12,324 nt of DNA from Cyanobacteria bacterium UBA8803 (GTDB taxonomy: Bacteria > Cyanobacteriota > Cyanobacteriia > Cyanobacteriales > Coleofasciculaceae), in contig DNXU01000424.1 of NCBI GenBank assembly GCA_003505715.1, positions 1,488 to 13,811 on the forward strand, read 5' to 3'. The number at the start of each line of letters is the position of its first letter. Positions within the stretch are counted from its first letter, which is position 1. The notes beneath the pieces were generated by a model. The model did no database searches, was not told the DNA's origin, and saw nothing but the letters and a program-made list of their open reading frames with translations. This document shows positions 1 through 6,320 of this stretch, piece after piece. The translations under genes and the position numbers were made by a program.

Positions 1-159
1 CAAACAACGAACAGCAAACAACAAACAGCAAACGACAACAAAAAACAACTAACAACTAACAAACAACTAAGAACAAACAACAACTAACAAAGAACTAACA
101 ACAAGCAACTAACAACAAACAACTAACAACAAACTAACAACTAACAACAAACTAACAAG
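1..159 (+). repeat. A/C-rich short tandem repeat array upstream of aroF
   Basis: This stretch is built almost only of A and C, in units such as AACAACT, AACAACA and AACAAAC. It is less regular than the arrays further downstream. Three 14-base units of the form AACTAACAACAARC lie in tandem at 93-134. It runs directly into the ATG at 160 and leaves no room for a Shine-Dalgarno sequence. The array starts at or before the window edge, so any G/T-rich partner arm upstream is not visible. I see no coding sequence in it. Confidence 0.9.
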
Positions 160-1218
160 ATGATTGTGGTAATGAAAGTCGGCTCTCCAGAAGCCGAGAT
201 CGCTCGCGTTAGTCAAGACCTGGCGGAATGGGGTCTGACTCCAGAAAAAATAGTCGGCAAGCACAAAGTCGTGCTGGGCTTAGTTGGTGAAACCGTTGAT
301 TTAGATCCGCTACAAATTCAGGAGATCAGTCCCTGGATTGAAGAGGTGTTGCGGGTTGAGAAACCTTTTAAACGGGCAAGCCTTGAATACCGTCATGGTG
401 AGGCTAGTGATGTAGTAGTGCCAACACCTAATGGGGACATTCACATTGGCGAACACCATCCTGTGGTGATTGTGGCCGGCCCATGTTCGGTGGAAAACGA
501 AGAAATGATCGTGGAAACAGCACGTCGAGTTAAGGCGGCAGGCGCTCACTTTCTACGGGGTGGTGCCTACAAACCTCGGACATCGCCCTATGCCTTCCAG
601 GGTCATGGTGAAAGCGCCCTAGGATTGTTGGCAGCAGCACGGGACGCGAGCGGTTTGGGAATCATTACCGAAGTAATGGACTCTGCTGATTTGGAGAAGA
701 TTGCTGAGGTTGCGGACGTGGTGCAAGTGGGTGCCCGCAACATGCAGAATTTCTCCCTGCTCAAGAAAGTTGGTGCCCAAGACAAACCAGTGTTGCTCAA
801 ACGCGGGATGTCAGCAACGATTGAAGAGTGGTTGATGGCAGCAGAATATATCCTGGCAGCAGGCAACCCGAATGTGATTCTCTGCGAACGGGGTATCCGA
901 ACCTTCGATCGGCAATATGCGCGGAATACGCTAGATTTATCAGTTTTGCCTGTATTGCGATCGCTCACCCACCTGCCCATCATGATTGACCCCAGCCACG
1001 GCACAGGTAAGGCTGAGTACGTTCCTGCTATGGCATTGGCTGCGATCGCCGCAGGTGCGGACTCATTGATGATTGAAGTTCACCCCAACCCAGCGAAAGC
1101 CTTATCCGATGGCCCTCAATCTCTGACACCGGATCGGTTTGATTCCTTGGTGCAAGAGATGGCTGTAATTGGTAAGGCTGTAGGGCGTTGGCCTCAACCC
1201 GCTCTGGCTGTGGCTTGA
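160..1218 (+). CDS. aroF: 3-deoxy-7-phosphoheptulonate (DAHP) synthase, type I-beta with N-terminal regulatory domain
   Basis: This cytosolic enzyme condenses phosphoenolpyruvate with erythrose 4-phosphate, the first step of the shikimate pathway to aromatic amino acids. Residues 1-70 form a small ferredoxin-like (ACT-like) domain, which in type I-beta relatives such as the Thermotoga enzyme carries allosteric control by aromatic amino acids. The TIM barrel follows from about residue 98. It shows AGPCSVE (106-112), KPRTS (138-142), GARNMQNF (191-198), LLKRG (212-216), IDPSHGTGK (276-284) and EVHPNP (306-311). Cys109, His280, Glu306 and Asp317 match the four metal ligands known in Thermotoga (Cys102, His272, Glu298, Asp309). 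The 352-residue length is normal. The ATG abuts the repeat and has no Shine-Dalgarno; an in-frame ATG at 172 is a weaker alternative. Its own terminator separates it from the ribosomal cluster. Which paralogue it is (aroF or aroG) is uncertain. Confidence 0.95.
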   Translation: MIVVMKVGSPEAEIARVSQDLAEWGLTPEKIVGKHKVVLGLVGETVDLDPLQIQEISPWIEEVLRVEKPFKRASLEYRHGEASDVVVPTPNGDIHIGEHHPVVIVAGPCSVENEEMIVETARRVKAAGAHFLRGGAYKPRTSPYAFQGHGESALGLLAAARDASGLGIITEVMDSADLEKIAEVADVVQVGARNMQNFSLLKKVGAQDKPVLLKRGMSATIEEWLMAAEYILAAGNPNVILCERGIRTFDRQYARNTLDLSVLPVLRSLTHLPIMIDPSHGTGKAEYVPAMALAAIAAGADSLMIEVHPNPAKALSDGPQSLTPDRFDSLVQEMAVIGKAVGRWPQPALAVA

Positions 1219-1237
1219 GAGGCTTCCCTCATCTCCA

Positions 1238-1268
1238 CCCCTCTCCCCAGCTGGGAAGAGGGGTTTTT
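1238..1268 (+). terminator. Rho-independent terminator after aroF
   Basis: CCCCTCTCCCCAG (1238-1250) pairs with CTGGGAAGAGGGG (1251-1263) with a single mismatch. The central AGCT acts as the loop, giving a GC-rich stem of about 11 bp, followed directly by TTTTT (1264-1268). It begins 19 bases after the aroF stop codon and should end that transcript before the ribosomal cluster. Confidence 0.85.
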
Positions 1269-1270
1269 AT

Positions 1271-1282
1271 TCGACATGTCGA
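1271..1282. other. 12-bp perfect palindrome
   Basis: TCGACATGTCGA is a perfect 12-base palindrome just past the T-tract of the aroF terminator. It could be an operator half-site pair or chance. Nothing else in the sequence assigns it a regulator. Confidence 0.3.
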
Positions 1283-1469
1283 TAATACCGCCGCGTAGTA
1301 TATAGTGGGACAGGGTAGGTCAAACCACCACAGCCCTGTACCTAGCCCTATCAATTTGTTCTTCTTAATAGCACCTGCCCTGACATTACCCGACTCAGTG
1401 AGCTACAATCCAACACAAGGCGCTAAGGCGTACCTAGAACTCCTTAAAATACCTTTGCCTGAAATTTGC

Positions 1470-1498
1470 TAGACAAATACAGGTAAATCATTTATACT
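1470..1498 (+). promoter_or_regulatory. Probable sigma70-type promoter of the ribosomal-protein cluster
   Basis: A -35 box TAGACA (1470-1475, five of six consensus bases) and a -10 box TATACT (1493-1498, five of six) are separated by exactly 17 bp. This is the best promoter match I see between the aroF terminator and rplC. It predicts a transcript start near 1505 and an untranslated leader of about 440 nt. The region between the terminator and this promoter (1283-1469) holds no other feature I can support. Confidence 0.6.
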
Positions 1499-1741
1499 GA
1501 ACAATTGTGACCAAATTAGGGTTGCGCAGGAGTTACTGAGGTCAGAAAAGACAGCAAAGCCCCTAAAGGGATATAGTTTGTTGATTCTGGCTCAGAACTA
1601 GAGTAGGTGGCAAGCCTGTGCGAGTCAAAGGATTTGAAAAGTTCTTTGAAAAGCTGTTTTCCATCCCTGTGTACTTGCACTTTTGCCTCGTAGGGATACT
1701 GAGGAGTTTTCGCTTTAAGTCCCAACGGAGTAAGGCAACGC

Positions 1742-1809
1742 GGTTAGCCAGGACTAACCCATAAAAAGGTTCACACCATCACTGGCTATTAAAAACTTAC
1801 AAGGCTAAC
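1742..1809 (+). promoter_or_regulatory. Segment with three alternative pairing partners
   Basis: Bases 1742-1751 (GGTTAGCCAG) can pair with CTAACC at 1754-1759, with CTGGCTA at 1782-1788, or with GGCTAAC at 1803-1809. The three stems are 6, 7 and 7 bp, all perfect, and they compete for the same bases. This layout is typical of conditional RNA leaders, but chance or decayed repeats could also produce it. Confidence 0.4.
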
Positions 1810-1813
1810 AAAA

Positions 1814-1853
1814 GGCAAGTTCTCTCCGGCTCGGAGAAAACAGCTGTCTTGCC
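1814..1853 (+). promoter_or_regulatory. Nested RNA hairpin in the rplC leader
   Basis: The outer stem is GGCAAG (1814-1819) with CTTGCC (1848-1853). The inner stem is TCTCCG (1823-1828) with CGGAGA (1832-1837) around a GCT loop. There is no T-tract after it, so it is not a terminator. Confidence 0.5.
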
Positions 1854-1873
1854 GTCAGGATGACAAAGTTTGT

Positions 1874-1917
1874 GAGGTAGAGGGGATTCGCCGTCGAATC
1901 ACCGCCCATTCTACCTC
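1874..1917 (+). promoter_or_regulatory. Nested RNA hairpin just upstream of the rplC start
   Basis: A perfect 8-bp outer stem, GAGGTAGA (1874-1881) with TCTACCTC (1910-1917), encloses a perfect 6-bp stem, GATTCG (1885-1890) with CGAATC (1895-1900), around a CCGT loop. It ends 15 bases before the rplC Shine-Dalgarno, where a bound protein could affect initiation. Confidence 0.55.
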
Positions 1918-1932
1918 GCTGTAATGTCTAGA

Positions 1933-1938
1933 AAGGAG
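1933..1938 (+). promoter_or_regulatory. Shine-Dalgarno that decides the rplC start
   Basis: AAGGAG lies six bases before GTG 1945 and inside any product begun at ATG 1924. ATG 1924 has no purine-rich site upstream. This favours the GTG. Confidence 0.75.
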
Positions 1939-1944
1939 AAACCA

Positions 1945-2580
1945 GTGTCAGTCGGTATCCTCGGCACTAAACTCGGCATGACCCAAGTGTTCGACGCAGA
2001 AGGAAGAGCGCTTCCCGTCACCGTCGTCCAAGCAGGTCCATGCATCGTGACCCAAGTTAAAACGAAGCAAACGGATGGCTACATTGCTGTGCAACTTGGC
2101 TACCAAGAAGTAAAGCCAAAAGCCATTAATAAACCGGAACTAGGACATTTAGCCAAGTCCAGCGCTCCACCCCTACGTCACCTGCGCGAATATCGTTTAG
2201 ATAGCACCGATGACTATCAACTAGGGGGACAAGTCAAGGTAGATATTTTCAGTGCAGGTCAAATTGTTGATGTCACTGGAACTACTATCGGTCGCGGTTT
2301 CGCTGGCTATCAAAAGCGTCACAACTTTAAGCGCGGGCCAATGGCTCACGGTTCCAAAAACCACCGCCTGCCCGGTTCAACGGGAGCAGGTACAACACCT
2401 GGCCGCACCTTCCCTGGTAAGAGGATGGCCGGTCGCTATGGCGGTACCCAGACGACCATTCGCAAGCTTGAGTTAGTGCGGGTAGACACAGAACGGAACT
2501 TGCTCCTAATTAAAGGTGCAGTTCCAGGCAAACCCGGAGCGCTCTTAAGCATTGCACCGACTAAAAAGGTCGGAAGATAG
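1945..2580 (+). CDS. rplC: 50S ribosomal protein L3
   Basis: L3 is an early-assembling large-subunit protein whose long extension reaches towards the peptidyl-transferase centre. I chose GTG 1945. It has AAGGAG six bases upstream, and the product then begins [16 protein letters not shown], the usual start of cyanobacterial L3, with a normal length of 211 residues. An ATG at 1924 would add seven residues (MSRKEKP) but has no ribosome site. Family signatures visible are [19 protein letters not shown], the [11 protein letters not shown] segment, and [16 protein letters not shown] in the extension. It is the first gene of the cluster because rpsJ (S10) is not present upstream; in cyanobacteria rpsJ usually lies in the str operon. 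Confidence 0.95.
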   Translation: MSVGILGTKLGMTQVFDAEGRALPVTVVQAGPCIVTQVKTKQTDGYIAVQLGYQEVKPKAINKPELGHLAKSSAPPLRHLREYRLDSTDDYQLGGQVKVDIFSAGQIVDVTGTTIGRGFAGYQKRHNFKRGPMAHGSKNHRLPGSTGAGTTPGRTFPGKRMAGRYGGTQTTIRKLELVRVDTERNLLLIKGAVPGKPGALLSIAPTKKVGR

Positions 2581-2599
2581 TCATTAGTTAGTTGGGTTA

Positions 2600-2662
2600 T
2601 TGGTTGTTAGTTGTTAGTTATTGGTTGTTAGTTGTTAGTTGTTGGTTGTTAGTTGTTGGTTA
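2600..2662 (+). repeat. Heptamer array, G/T arm, nine units (rplC-rplD spacer)
   Basis: Nine tandem 7-base units of type TTRGTTR (TTGGTTG, TTAGTTG, TTAGTTA) begin 19 bases after the rplC stop. The order of TTGG and TTAG units gives a second-level period of 21 bases over much of the array. It is roughly complementary to the A/C arm at 2679-2713. Confidence 0.92.
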
Positions 2663-2678
2663 TGGCTTATAGATTTCT

Positions 2679-2713
2679 AACAAACAACAAACCACAAACA
2701 ACAAACAACAAAG
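2679..2713 (+). repeat. Heptamer array, A/C arm, five units (rplC-rplD spacer)
   Basis: The units are AACAAAC twice, CACAAAC, AACAAAC and AACAAAG, ending two bases before ATG 2716. There is no Shine-Dalgarno in or after it. Confidence 0.9.
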
Positions 2714-2715
2714 AT

Positions 2716-3348
2716 ATGGTCGATTGTGTGGTACGTAACTGGCAAGGAGAAGAGGTTGGACAAGCGACCTTAGAATTGCGAGTTGCTAAAAAAGAGAGCG
2801 CGGCTCACGTTGTTCACCGAGCGCTAGTTCGGCAAATCACTAATGCTCGTCAAGGAACAGCCTCCACAAAAACTCGCTCCGAAGTGAGTGGCGGGGGACG
2901 CAAACCTTGGCGGCAAAAGGGAACTGGTAGGGCTAGGGCTGGCTCTAACCGCTCGCCACTGTGGCGCGGTGGGGGCGTAATTTTTGGCCCTAAGCCGAGA
3001 GACTATGAGATCAAGATGAACCGCAAAGAGCGACGGTTGGCGCTAAGAACGGCGTTTGTCAGTCGCGCTGAAGATTTGATTGTGGTAGAGGACTTTGCTG
3101 ACCAACTGCCACGCCCCAAAACCAAGGACTTGGCAGAAGCGATCGCTCGCTGGGGAGTTGAGCCTGGGTCAAAAGTGCTTCTGATTCTGCCTCAGAAAGA
3201 GGAGATGGTGTATTTGTCAGCCCGTAATATGCCAACTGTCAAGTTAATCGGCGCAGATGGCTTGAATGTCTATGATGTGCTGGAAGCCGACAAAATTGTA
3301 ACGACGAATACGGCGCTTACCAAAATTCAGGAGGTTTACAGTGACTGA
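2716..3348 (+). CDS. rplD: 50S ribosomal protein L4
   Basis: L4 is a large-subunit protein that lines part of the exit tunnel. In E. coli it also represses its own operon. From ATG 2716 it is 210 residues and begins [15 protein letters not shown], the normal start. An open frame extends back to a TTG at 2653, but those 21 residues (ending [12 protein letters not shown]) are translated repeat and were rejected. The long tunnel loop is clear at about residues 42-95, including [19 protein letters not shown]. The start has no Shine-Dalgarno; the A/C repeat arm abuts it. The stop overlaps the rplW start by eight bases, suggesting translational coupling. Confidence 0.96.
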   Translation: MVDCVVRNWQGEEVGQATLELRVAKKESAAHVVHRALVRQITNARQGTASTKTRSEVSGGGRKPWRQKGTGRARAGSNRSPLWRGGGVIFGPKPRDYEIKMNRKERRLALRTAFVSRAEDLIVVEDFADQLPRPKTKDLAEAIARWGVEPGSKVLLILPQKEEMVYLSARNMPTVKLIGADGLNVYDVLEADKIVTTNTALTKIQEVYSD

Positions 3349-3643
3349 GTATGACCCACGCTATTTGGCTGATTTAGTGCTTCGTCCGATTATCACCGAA
3401 AAGGCAACTCGGCTTTTGGAGAATAACAAATATGTTTTTGAAGTTATCCCCAAAGCTACTAAACCCGAAATCAAAGCGGCGATTCAAAGCTTATTTAATG
3501 TCAAAGTTATCGGCGTGAATACCCTGCATCCACCCCGTAAAAAGCGTCGAGTTGGCAAATTTATCGGTTACAAGCCGCAATACAAGCGAGCGATTGTCAC
3601 CCTAGCAGCCGGAGACTCGATAACCCTATTCCCCGAAGTGTAA
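3341..3643 (+). CDS. rplW: 50S ribosomal protein L23
   Basis: L23 sits at the mouth of the exit tunnel and is the docking site for trigger factor and signal recognition particle. The start is GTG 3341, inside the end of rplD, with a full AGGAGG at 3329-3334 six bases upstream. The 100 residues carry the family pattern [19 protein letters not shown] near the N-terminus, then NKYVFEV, and INTLHP-like [15 protein letters not shown] in the rRNA-binding loop. The eight-base overlap with rplD points to coupled translation. Confidence 0.96.
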   Translation: MTEYDPRYLADLVLRPIITEKATRLLENNKYVFEVIPKATKPEIKAAIQSLFNVKVIGVNTLHPPRKKRRVGKFIGYKPQYKRAIVTLAAGDSITLFPEV

Positions 3644-3652
3644 AAAGCTATT

Positions 3653-3687
3653 TTGTTATCGGTTGTTTGTGGTTTGTTATTAGTTAT
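3653..3687 (+). repeat. Heptamer array, G/T arm, about five units (rplW-rplB spacer)
   Basis: TTGTTAT, CGGTTGT, TTGTGGT, TTGTTAT and TAGTTAT follow one another in register, beginning nine bases after the rplW stop. It is roughly complementary to the A/C arm that follows at 3699. Confidence 0.8.
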
Positions 3688-3698
3688 TAGCTTTTACC

Positions 3699-3747
3699 AA
3701 ATAACAAATAATCAACAACAAATAACAAATAACAAATAACAAACGAC
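3699..3747 (+). repeat. Heptamer array, A/C arm, seven units (rplW-rplB spacer)
   Basis: The units are AAATAAC, AAATAAT, CAACAAC, AAATAAC three times, then AAACGAC. A Shine-Dalgarno AGAGGA (3748-3753) follows directly and serves rplB. Confidence 0.9.
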
Positions 3748-3761
3748 AGAGGATATTTTTT

Positions 3762-4625
3762 ATGGGCATCCGTTCTTATCGGCCATACACTCCCGGCACC
3801 CGTCAGGCCACTATCTCAGATTTTGCTGAGATTACCCGGAGTGAGCCAGAAAAATCACTAACCAAATCCAAACATCGCGCCAAAGGTCGCAATAATCGCG
3901 GCATAATTACCAGTCGGCGTCGCGGTGGCGGACACAAGCGCCTGTATCGCGTCATTGATTTTCGCCGCGGAAAGCACAATATTCCCGCCAAAGTAGTAGC
4001 GATTGAATACGATCCCAACCGGAATGCCCGCATTGCCCTAGTTTACTATCAGGATGGGGAAAAGCGGTATATCCTTCACCCGGCAGGGCTGGCAGTGGGT
4101 ACATCTATTATCTCTGGACCAGATGCCCCTATTGAAACGGGCAATGCCTTGCCTTTGAGCAATATTCCTTTAGGAACTAACGTTCATAATGTGGAACTGT
4201 CACCCGGACGGGGAGGACAGATTGTCCGCGCTGCTGGATCAGCTGCTCAAGTTGTCGCCAAAGAAGGCAACTACGTTACCCTAAAGCTGCCTTCAACAGA
4301 AGTCCGCATGGTGCGCCGGGAGTGTTACGCGACCATCGGACAAGTCGGTAACATTGAGGACAGAAACCAGAGTTTAGGCAAAGCTGGCCGCAACCGCCAT
4401 CGGGGACGGCGTCCCAAGGTCAGAGGAAGCGTGATGAACCCAGTGGATCACCCCCATGGTGGTGGTGAAGGCAGAGCGCCCATTGGGAGATCAGGTCCGG
4501 TAACACCCTGGGGTAAACCAGCTTTGGGTTCTAAAACTCGTAAACCCAAGAAGCAAAGTAGTTCTTTAATTGTCCGGCGTCGGCGGAAGTCCTCGAAACG
4601 AGGACGGGGCGGTCGCCAGTCATAA
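3762..4625 (+). CDS. rplB: 50S ribosomal protein L2
   Basis: L2 is one of the most conserved large-subunit proteins, needed for subunit joining and for peptidyl-transferase activity. The 287-residue product starts at ATG 3762, eight bases after AGAGGA. The N-terminal OB-like region contains [19 protein letters not shown] (51-69). The middle SH3-like part contains [19 protein letters not shown]. The C-terminal catalytic-centre loop [13 protein letters not shown] is at 226-238, with His230 and His232; in E. coli the His of this motif is important for activity. The tail is highly basic. Length and motifs are normal for bacteria and plastids. Confidence 0.97.
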   Translation: MGIRSYRPYTPGTRQATISDFAEITRSEPEKSLTKSKHRAKGRNNRGIITSRRRGGGHKRLYRVIDFRRGKHNIPAKVVAIEYDPNRNARIALVYYQDGEKRYILHPAGLAVGTSIISGPDAPIETGNALPLSNIPLGTNVHNVELSPGRGGQIVRAAGSAAQVVAKEGNYVTLKLPSTEVRMVRRECYATIGQVGNIEDRNQSLGKAGRNRHRGRRPKVRGSVMNPVDHPHGGGEGRAPIGRSGPVTPWGKPALGSKTRKPKKQSSSLIVRRRRKSSKRGRGGRQS

Positions 4626-4667
4626 ACTTAGTGATTTGTGGTTGGATGTGGCTAGTTTGTTGTTACA

Positions 4668-4716
4668 AACAACCAACAACCAACAACTAATAACCAACAA
4701 CCAACAACCAACAACC
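4668..4716 (+). repeat. Heptamer array, A/C arm, seven units (rplB-rpsS spacer)
   Basis: AACAACC twice, AACAACT, AATAACC, then AACAACC three times, ending four bases before ATG 4721. A short G/T-rich stretch at 4634-4664 precedes it, and GTTTGT (4655-4660) can pair with ACAAAC (4665-4670). No Shine-Dalgarno lies between the array and the start codon. Confidence 0.92.
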
Positions 4717-4720
4717 AATT

Positions 4721-4999
4721 ATGGGTCGTTCTCTAAAAAAAGGTCCTTTTGTAGCCGATAGTCTTCTCAGTAAGATTGAAGGCTTAAATGCTAGGGGTGA
4801 AAAACAGGTAATTAAAACCTGGTCGCGAGCCTCAACAATTTTGCCTCAGATGGTTGGTCACACAATCGCGGTGCATAACGGGCGAACCCATGTACCAATT
4901 TTTATCAGCGAGCAAATGGTGGGTCATAAGCTGGGCGAGTTTGCCCCGACTCGTACCTTTAGAGGACATGCTAAAAGCGATCGCCGAGCTGGTCGCTAG
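4721..4999 (+). CDS. rpsS: 30S ribosomal protein S19
   Basis: S19 binds 16S rRNA in the head of the small subunit, together with S13. The 92 residues start [16 protein letters not shown], the standard S19 N-terminus. They contain [18 protein letters not shown] and the family signature around [17 protein letters not shown] near the C-terminus. No Shine-Dalgarno precedes the ATG; only the A/C heptamers do. The end contains a HIP1 octamer at 4977-4984. Length is normal. Confidence 0.97.
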   Translation: MGRSLKKGPFVADSLLSKIEGLNARGEKQVIKTWSRASTILPQMVGHTIAVHNGRTHVPIFISEQMVGHKLGEFAPTRTFRGHAKSDRRAGR

Positions 5000-5003
5000 C
5001 AGG

Positions 5004-5024
5004 AAGGATGAAGGATGAAGGAAT
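5004..5024 (+). repeat. Short heptamer array with weak inverted partner (rpsS-rplV spacer)
   Basis: AAGGATG occurs twice followed by AAGGAAT, starting five bases after the rpsS stop. A C/T-rich stretch at 5047-5063 (ending in CCCTCATCCC) is partly complementary, about 12 of 17 positions. This is a different heptamer family but keeps the same 7-base period and the same arm order. Confidence 0.65.
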
Positions 5025-5088
5025 TAAGAAATAAAAATTTATTTATCCCCTCTCCCTCATCCCTAGTTTCAGATTAGAGAAAACAACT

Positions 5089-5448
5089 ATGGCGATAGAT
5101 ACTACAGCAGAAACCAAAGCGATCGCACGCTACATTCGGATGTCTCCCTTTAAAGTGAGGCGGGTTCTGGATCAAATTAGGGGTCGCTCCTATCGGGAAG
5201 CCCTAATTATTCTAGAATTTATGCCTTACAAAGCTTGCGAACCAGTACTCAAAGTCTTGCGCTCTGCCGTAGCTAATGCTGAGCATAACGCAGGTCTTGA
5301 CCCAGCCAGTTTAGTGGTTACTCAAGCCTATGCGGACATGGGACCGAGCTTGAAACGCTATCGACCTAGAGCTCAAGGTCGTGCTTACCAGATTCGGAAG
5401 CCAACATGTCATATAACTGTGGCTGTTTCTCCCCAAGAAGATGAATAA
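5089..5448 (+). CDS. rplV: 50S ribosomal protein L22
   Basis: L22 has a long beta-hairpin that reaches into the exit tunnel, where it forms part of the constriction next to L4. The 119-residue product has [19 protein letters not shown] early, then [19 protein letters not shown] and [10 protein letters not shown]. The tunnel hairpin and family signature are at about 86-113 ([20 protein letters not shown] followed by KPTCHITV). Only a weak purine stretch (AGAGA at 5076-5080) precedes the ATG. The next gene, rpsC, lies 113 bases downstream across a repeat spacer. Confidence 0.96.
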   Translation: MAIDTTAETKAIARYIRMSPFKVRRVLDQIRGRSYREALIILEFMPYKACEPVLKVLRSAVANAEHNAGLDPASLVVTQAYADMGPSLKRYRPRAQGRAYQIRKPTCHITVAVSPQEDE

Positions 5449-5496
5449 CCATTGGTCATAATGTTGTTCGTTATTAGTTGCCAAAAATTAGTAAAA

Positions 5497-5545
5497 AACA
5501 ACCAACAACAAACAACCAACAACAAACAACAAACAACAAACAACT
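5497..5545 (+). repeat. Heptamer array, A/C arm, seven units (rplV-rpsC spacer)
   Basis: AACAACC and AACAACA alternate and then AACAACA repeats, ending with AACAACT; a near-copy AAACAAG follows and gives way to the Shine-Dalgarno. A short G/T-rich segment at 5463-5480 is the likely partner arm. In one frame the array reads as a heptapeptide-like run of T, N, K and Q, which falsely extends rpsC. Confidence 0.92.
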
Positions 5546-5549
5546 AAAC

Positions 5550-5557
5550 AAGGAAAG
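5550..5557 (+). promoter_or_regulatory. Shine-Dalgarno that decides the rpsC start
   Basis: AAGGAAAG lies just before GTG 5562, with seven bases between AAGGA and the start. It supports GTG over the in-frame ATG at 5478, which lies upstream of the repeat. Confidence 0.8.
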
Positions 5558-5561
5558 ATTC

Positions 5562-6287
5562 GTGGGACAAAAAATTCATCCAATTGGTTTGCGACTGGGT
5601 ATCACGCAAGAGCATCGCGCCCGTTGGTTTGCTGACAGCAAGCGCTATCCAGAAGTACTGCAAGAAGACCACCAAATTCGGGATTACGTCAATAAAACCC
5701 TCAGTAATGCTGGGATTTCTGCCATTCGGATTGAACGCAAAGCCGATCAAATCGATCTCGAAGTCCACACCGCTCGTCCCGGTGTTGTAGTCGGTCGTGG
5801 TGGTAGCGGCATCGAATCTCTACGGACAGGACTTCAAGACTCTCTAGGCAGCAATCGTCAAATTCGCATCAATGTCATTGAAGTGGCAAGGGTAGATGCG
5901 GATGCCGAGCTAATTGCTGAATACATTGCCCAGCAGCTAGAACGCCGAGTGTCCTTCCGTAGAGTAGTGCGTCAGGCAATTCAAAGGGCGCAACGCGCTG
6001 ATGTTCAAGGCATTAAAGTACAGGTAAGCGGTCGGTTAAACGGAGCAGAAATTGCCCGAACCGAATGGATTCGTGAAGGTAGAGTACCACTGCATACCCT
6101 GCGGGCAAATATCGACTACTCCTACCGCACCGCCAAAACTATCTACGGAATTCTTGGCGTTAAAGTCTGGATCTTCAAAGGGGAAATCATTCCCGGTCAA
6201 GAGGAGCAGCCAGCACCAACTGCCGCTCAACCCCGTCGCCGCCAACAAAGACGCCGCCAGCAATTTGAAGACCGCTCAAATGAATAG
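5562..6287 (+). CDS. rpsC: 30S ribosomal protein S3
   Basis: S3 lies at the mRNA entry of the small subunit and contributes to unwinding of mRNA. From GTG 5562 it is 241 residues and begins [16 protein letters not shown], the usual start. The KH domain with GRGG (78-81) in [13 protein letters not shown] is present. The C-terminal S3 domain has [15 protein letters not shown] and [17 protein letters not shown]. The last 30 residues are rich in P, Q and R, a low-complexity tail. Starting at ATG 5478 would add 28 residues of translated repeat and was rejected. Cyanobacterial S3 proteins are about 240 residues, which fits the GTG start. Confidence 0.96.
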   Translation: MGQKIHPIGLRLGITQEHRARWFADSKRYPEVLQEDHQIRDYVNKTLSNAGISAIRIERKADQIDLEVHTARPGVVVGRGGSGIESLRTGLQDSLGSNRQIRINVIEVARVDADAELIAEYIAQQLERRVSFRRVVRQAIQRAQRADVQGIKVQVSGRLNGAEIARTEWIREGRVPLHTLRANIDYSYRTAKTIYGILGVKVWIFKGEIIPGQEEQPAPTAAQPRRRQQRRRQQFEDRSNE

Positions 6288-6290
6288 TTA

Positions 6291-6318
6291 TTAGTTGGTA
6301 GTTGTTGGTTGTTGGTTA
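6291..6318 (+). repeat. Heptamer array, G/T arm, four units (rpsC-rplP spacer)
   Basis: TTAGTTG, GTAGTTG, TTGGTTG and TTGGTTA, beginning three bases after the rpsC stop. It is partly complementary to the A/C-rich units that follow. Confidence 0.85.
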
Positions 6319-6320
6319 TT

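Larger units (their letters stand above)
1505..1944 (+). promoter_or_regulatory. Long structured 5' leader of rplC, candidate autoregulatory RNA
   Basis: There is no convincing gene between the predicted transcript start and rplC. The region instead holds inverted repeats. Examples are GGTTAG/CTAACC (1742-1747 with 1754-1759), GGCAAG/CTTGCC (1814-1819 with 1848-1853) enclosing TCTCCG/CGGAGA, and GAGGTAGA/TCTACCTC (1874-1881 with 1910-1917) enclosing GATTCG/CGAATC. In E. coli the S10 operon leader is bound by L4 to repress the operon. A similar role here is inference from position and structure only, and no known leader motif was recognised. Confidence 0.5.

Noticed and set aside
1..159. CRISPR array
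   Set aside because: Units are only 7-14 bases long with no unique spacers, so this is simple tandem repeat. The same holds for all other arrays here.
603..1004. 133-codon minus-strand open frame opposite aroF
   Set aside because: It overlaps a fully convincing DAHP synthase on the other strand, and its sequence shows no family motifs.
1516..1725. 69-codon open frame on the minus strand in the rplC leader
   Set aside because: It begins with TTG, has no ribosome-binding site, resembles no family I know, and lies opposite the proposed promoter-proximal leader. A real small gene is possible but unsupported.
1924..1944. Seven-residue N-terminal extension of L3 from ATG 1924
   Set aside because: No Shine-Dalgarno precedes this ATG. 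AAGGAG lies inside the extension and fits GTG 1945, which gives the family-standard N-terminus.
1505..1944. Known structured RNA (tmRNA, 6S, SRP RNA, RNase P RNA)
   Set aside because: I could not match conserved segments of any of these. The hairpins are better explained as leader structure.
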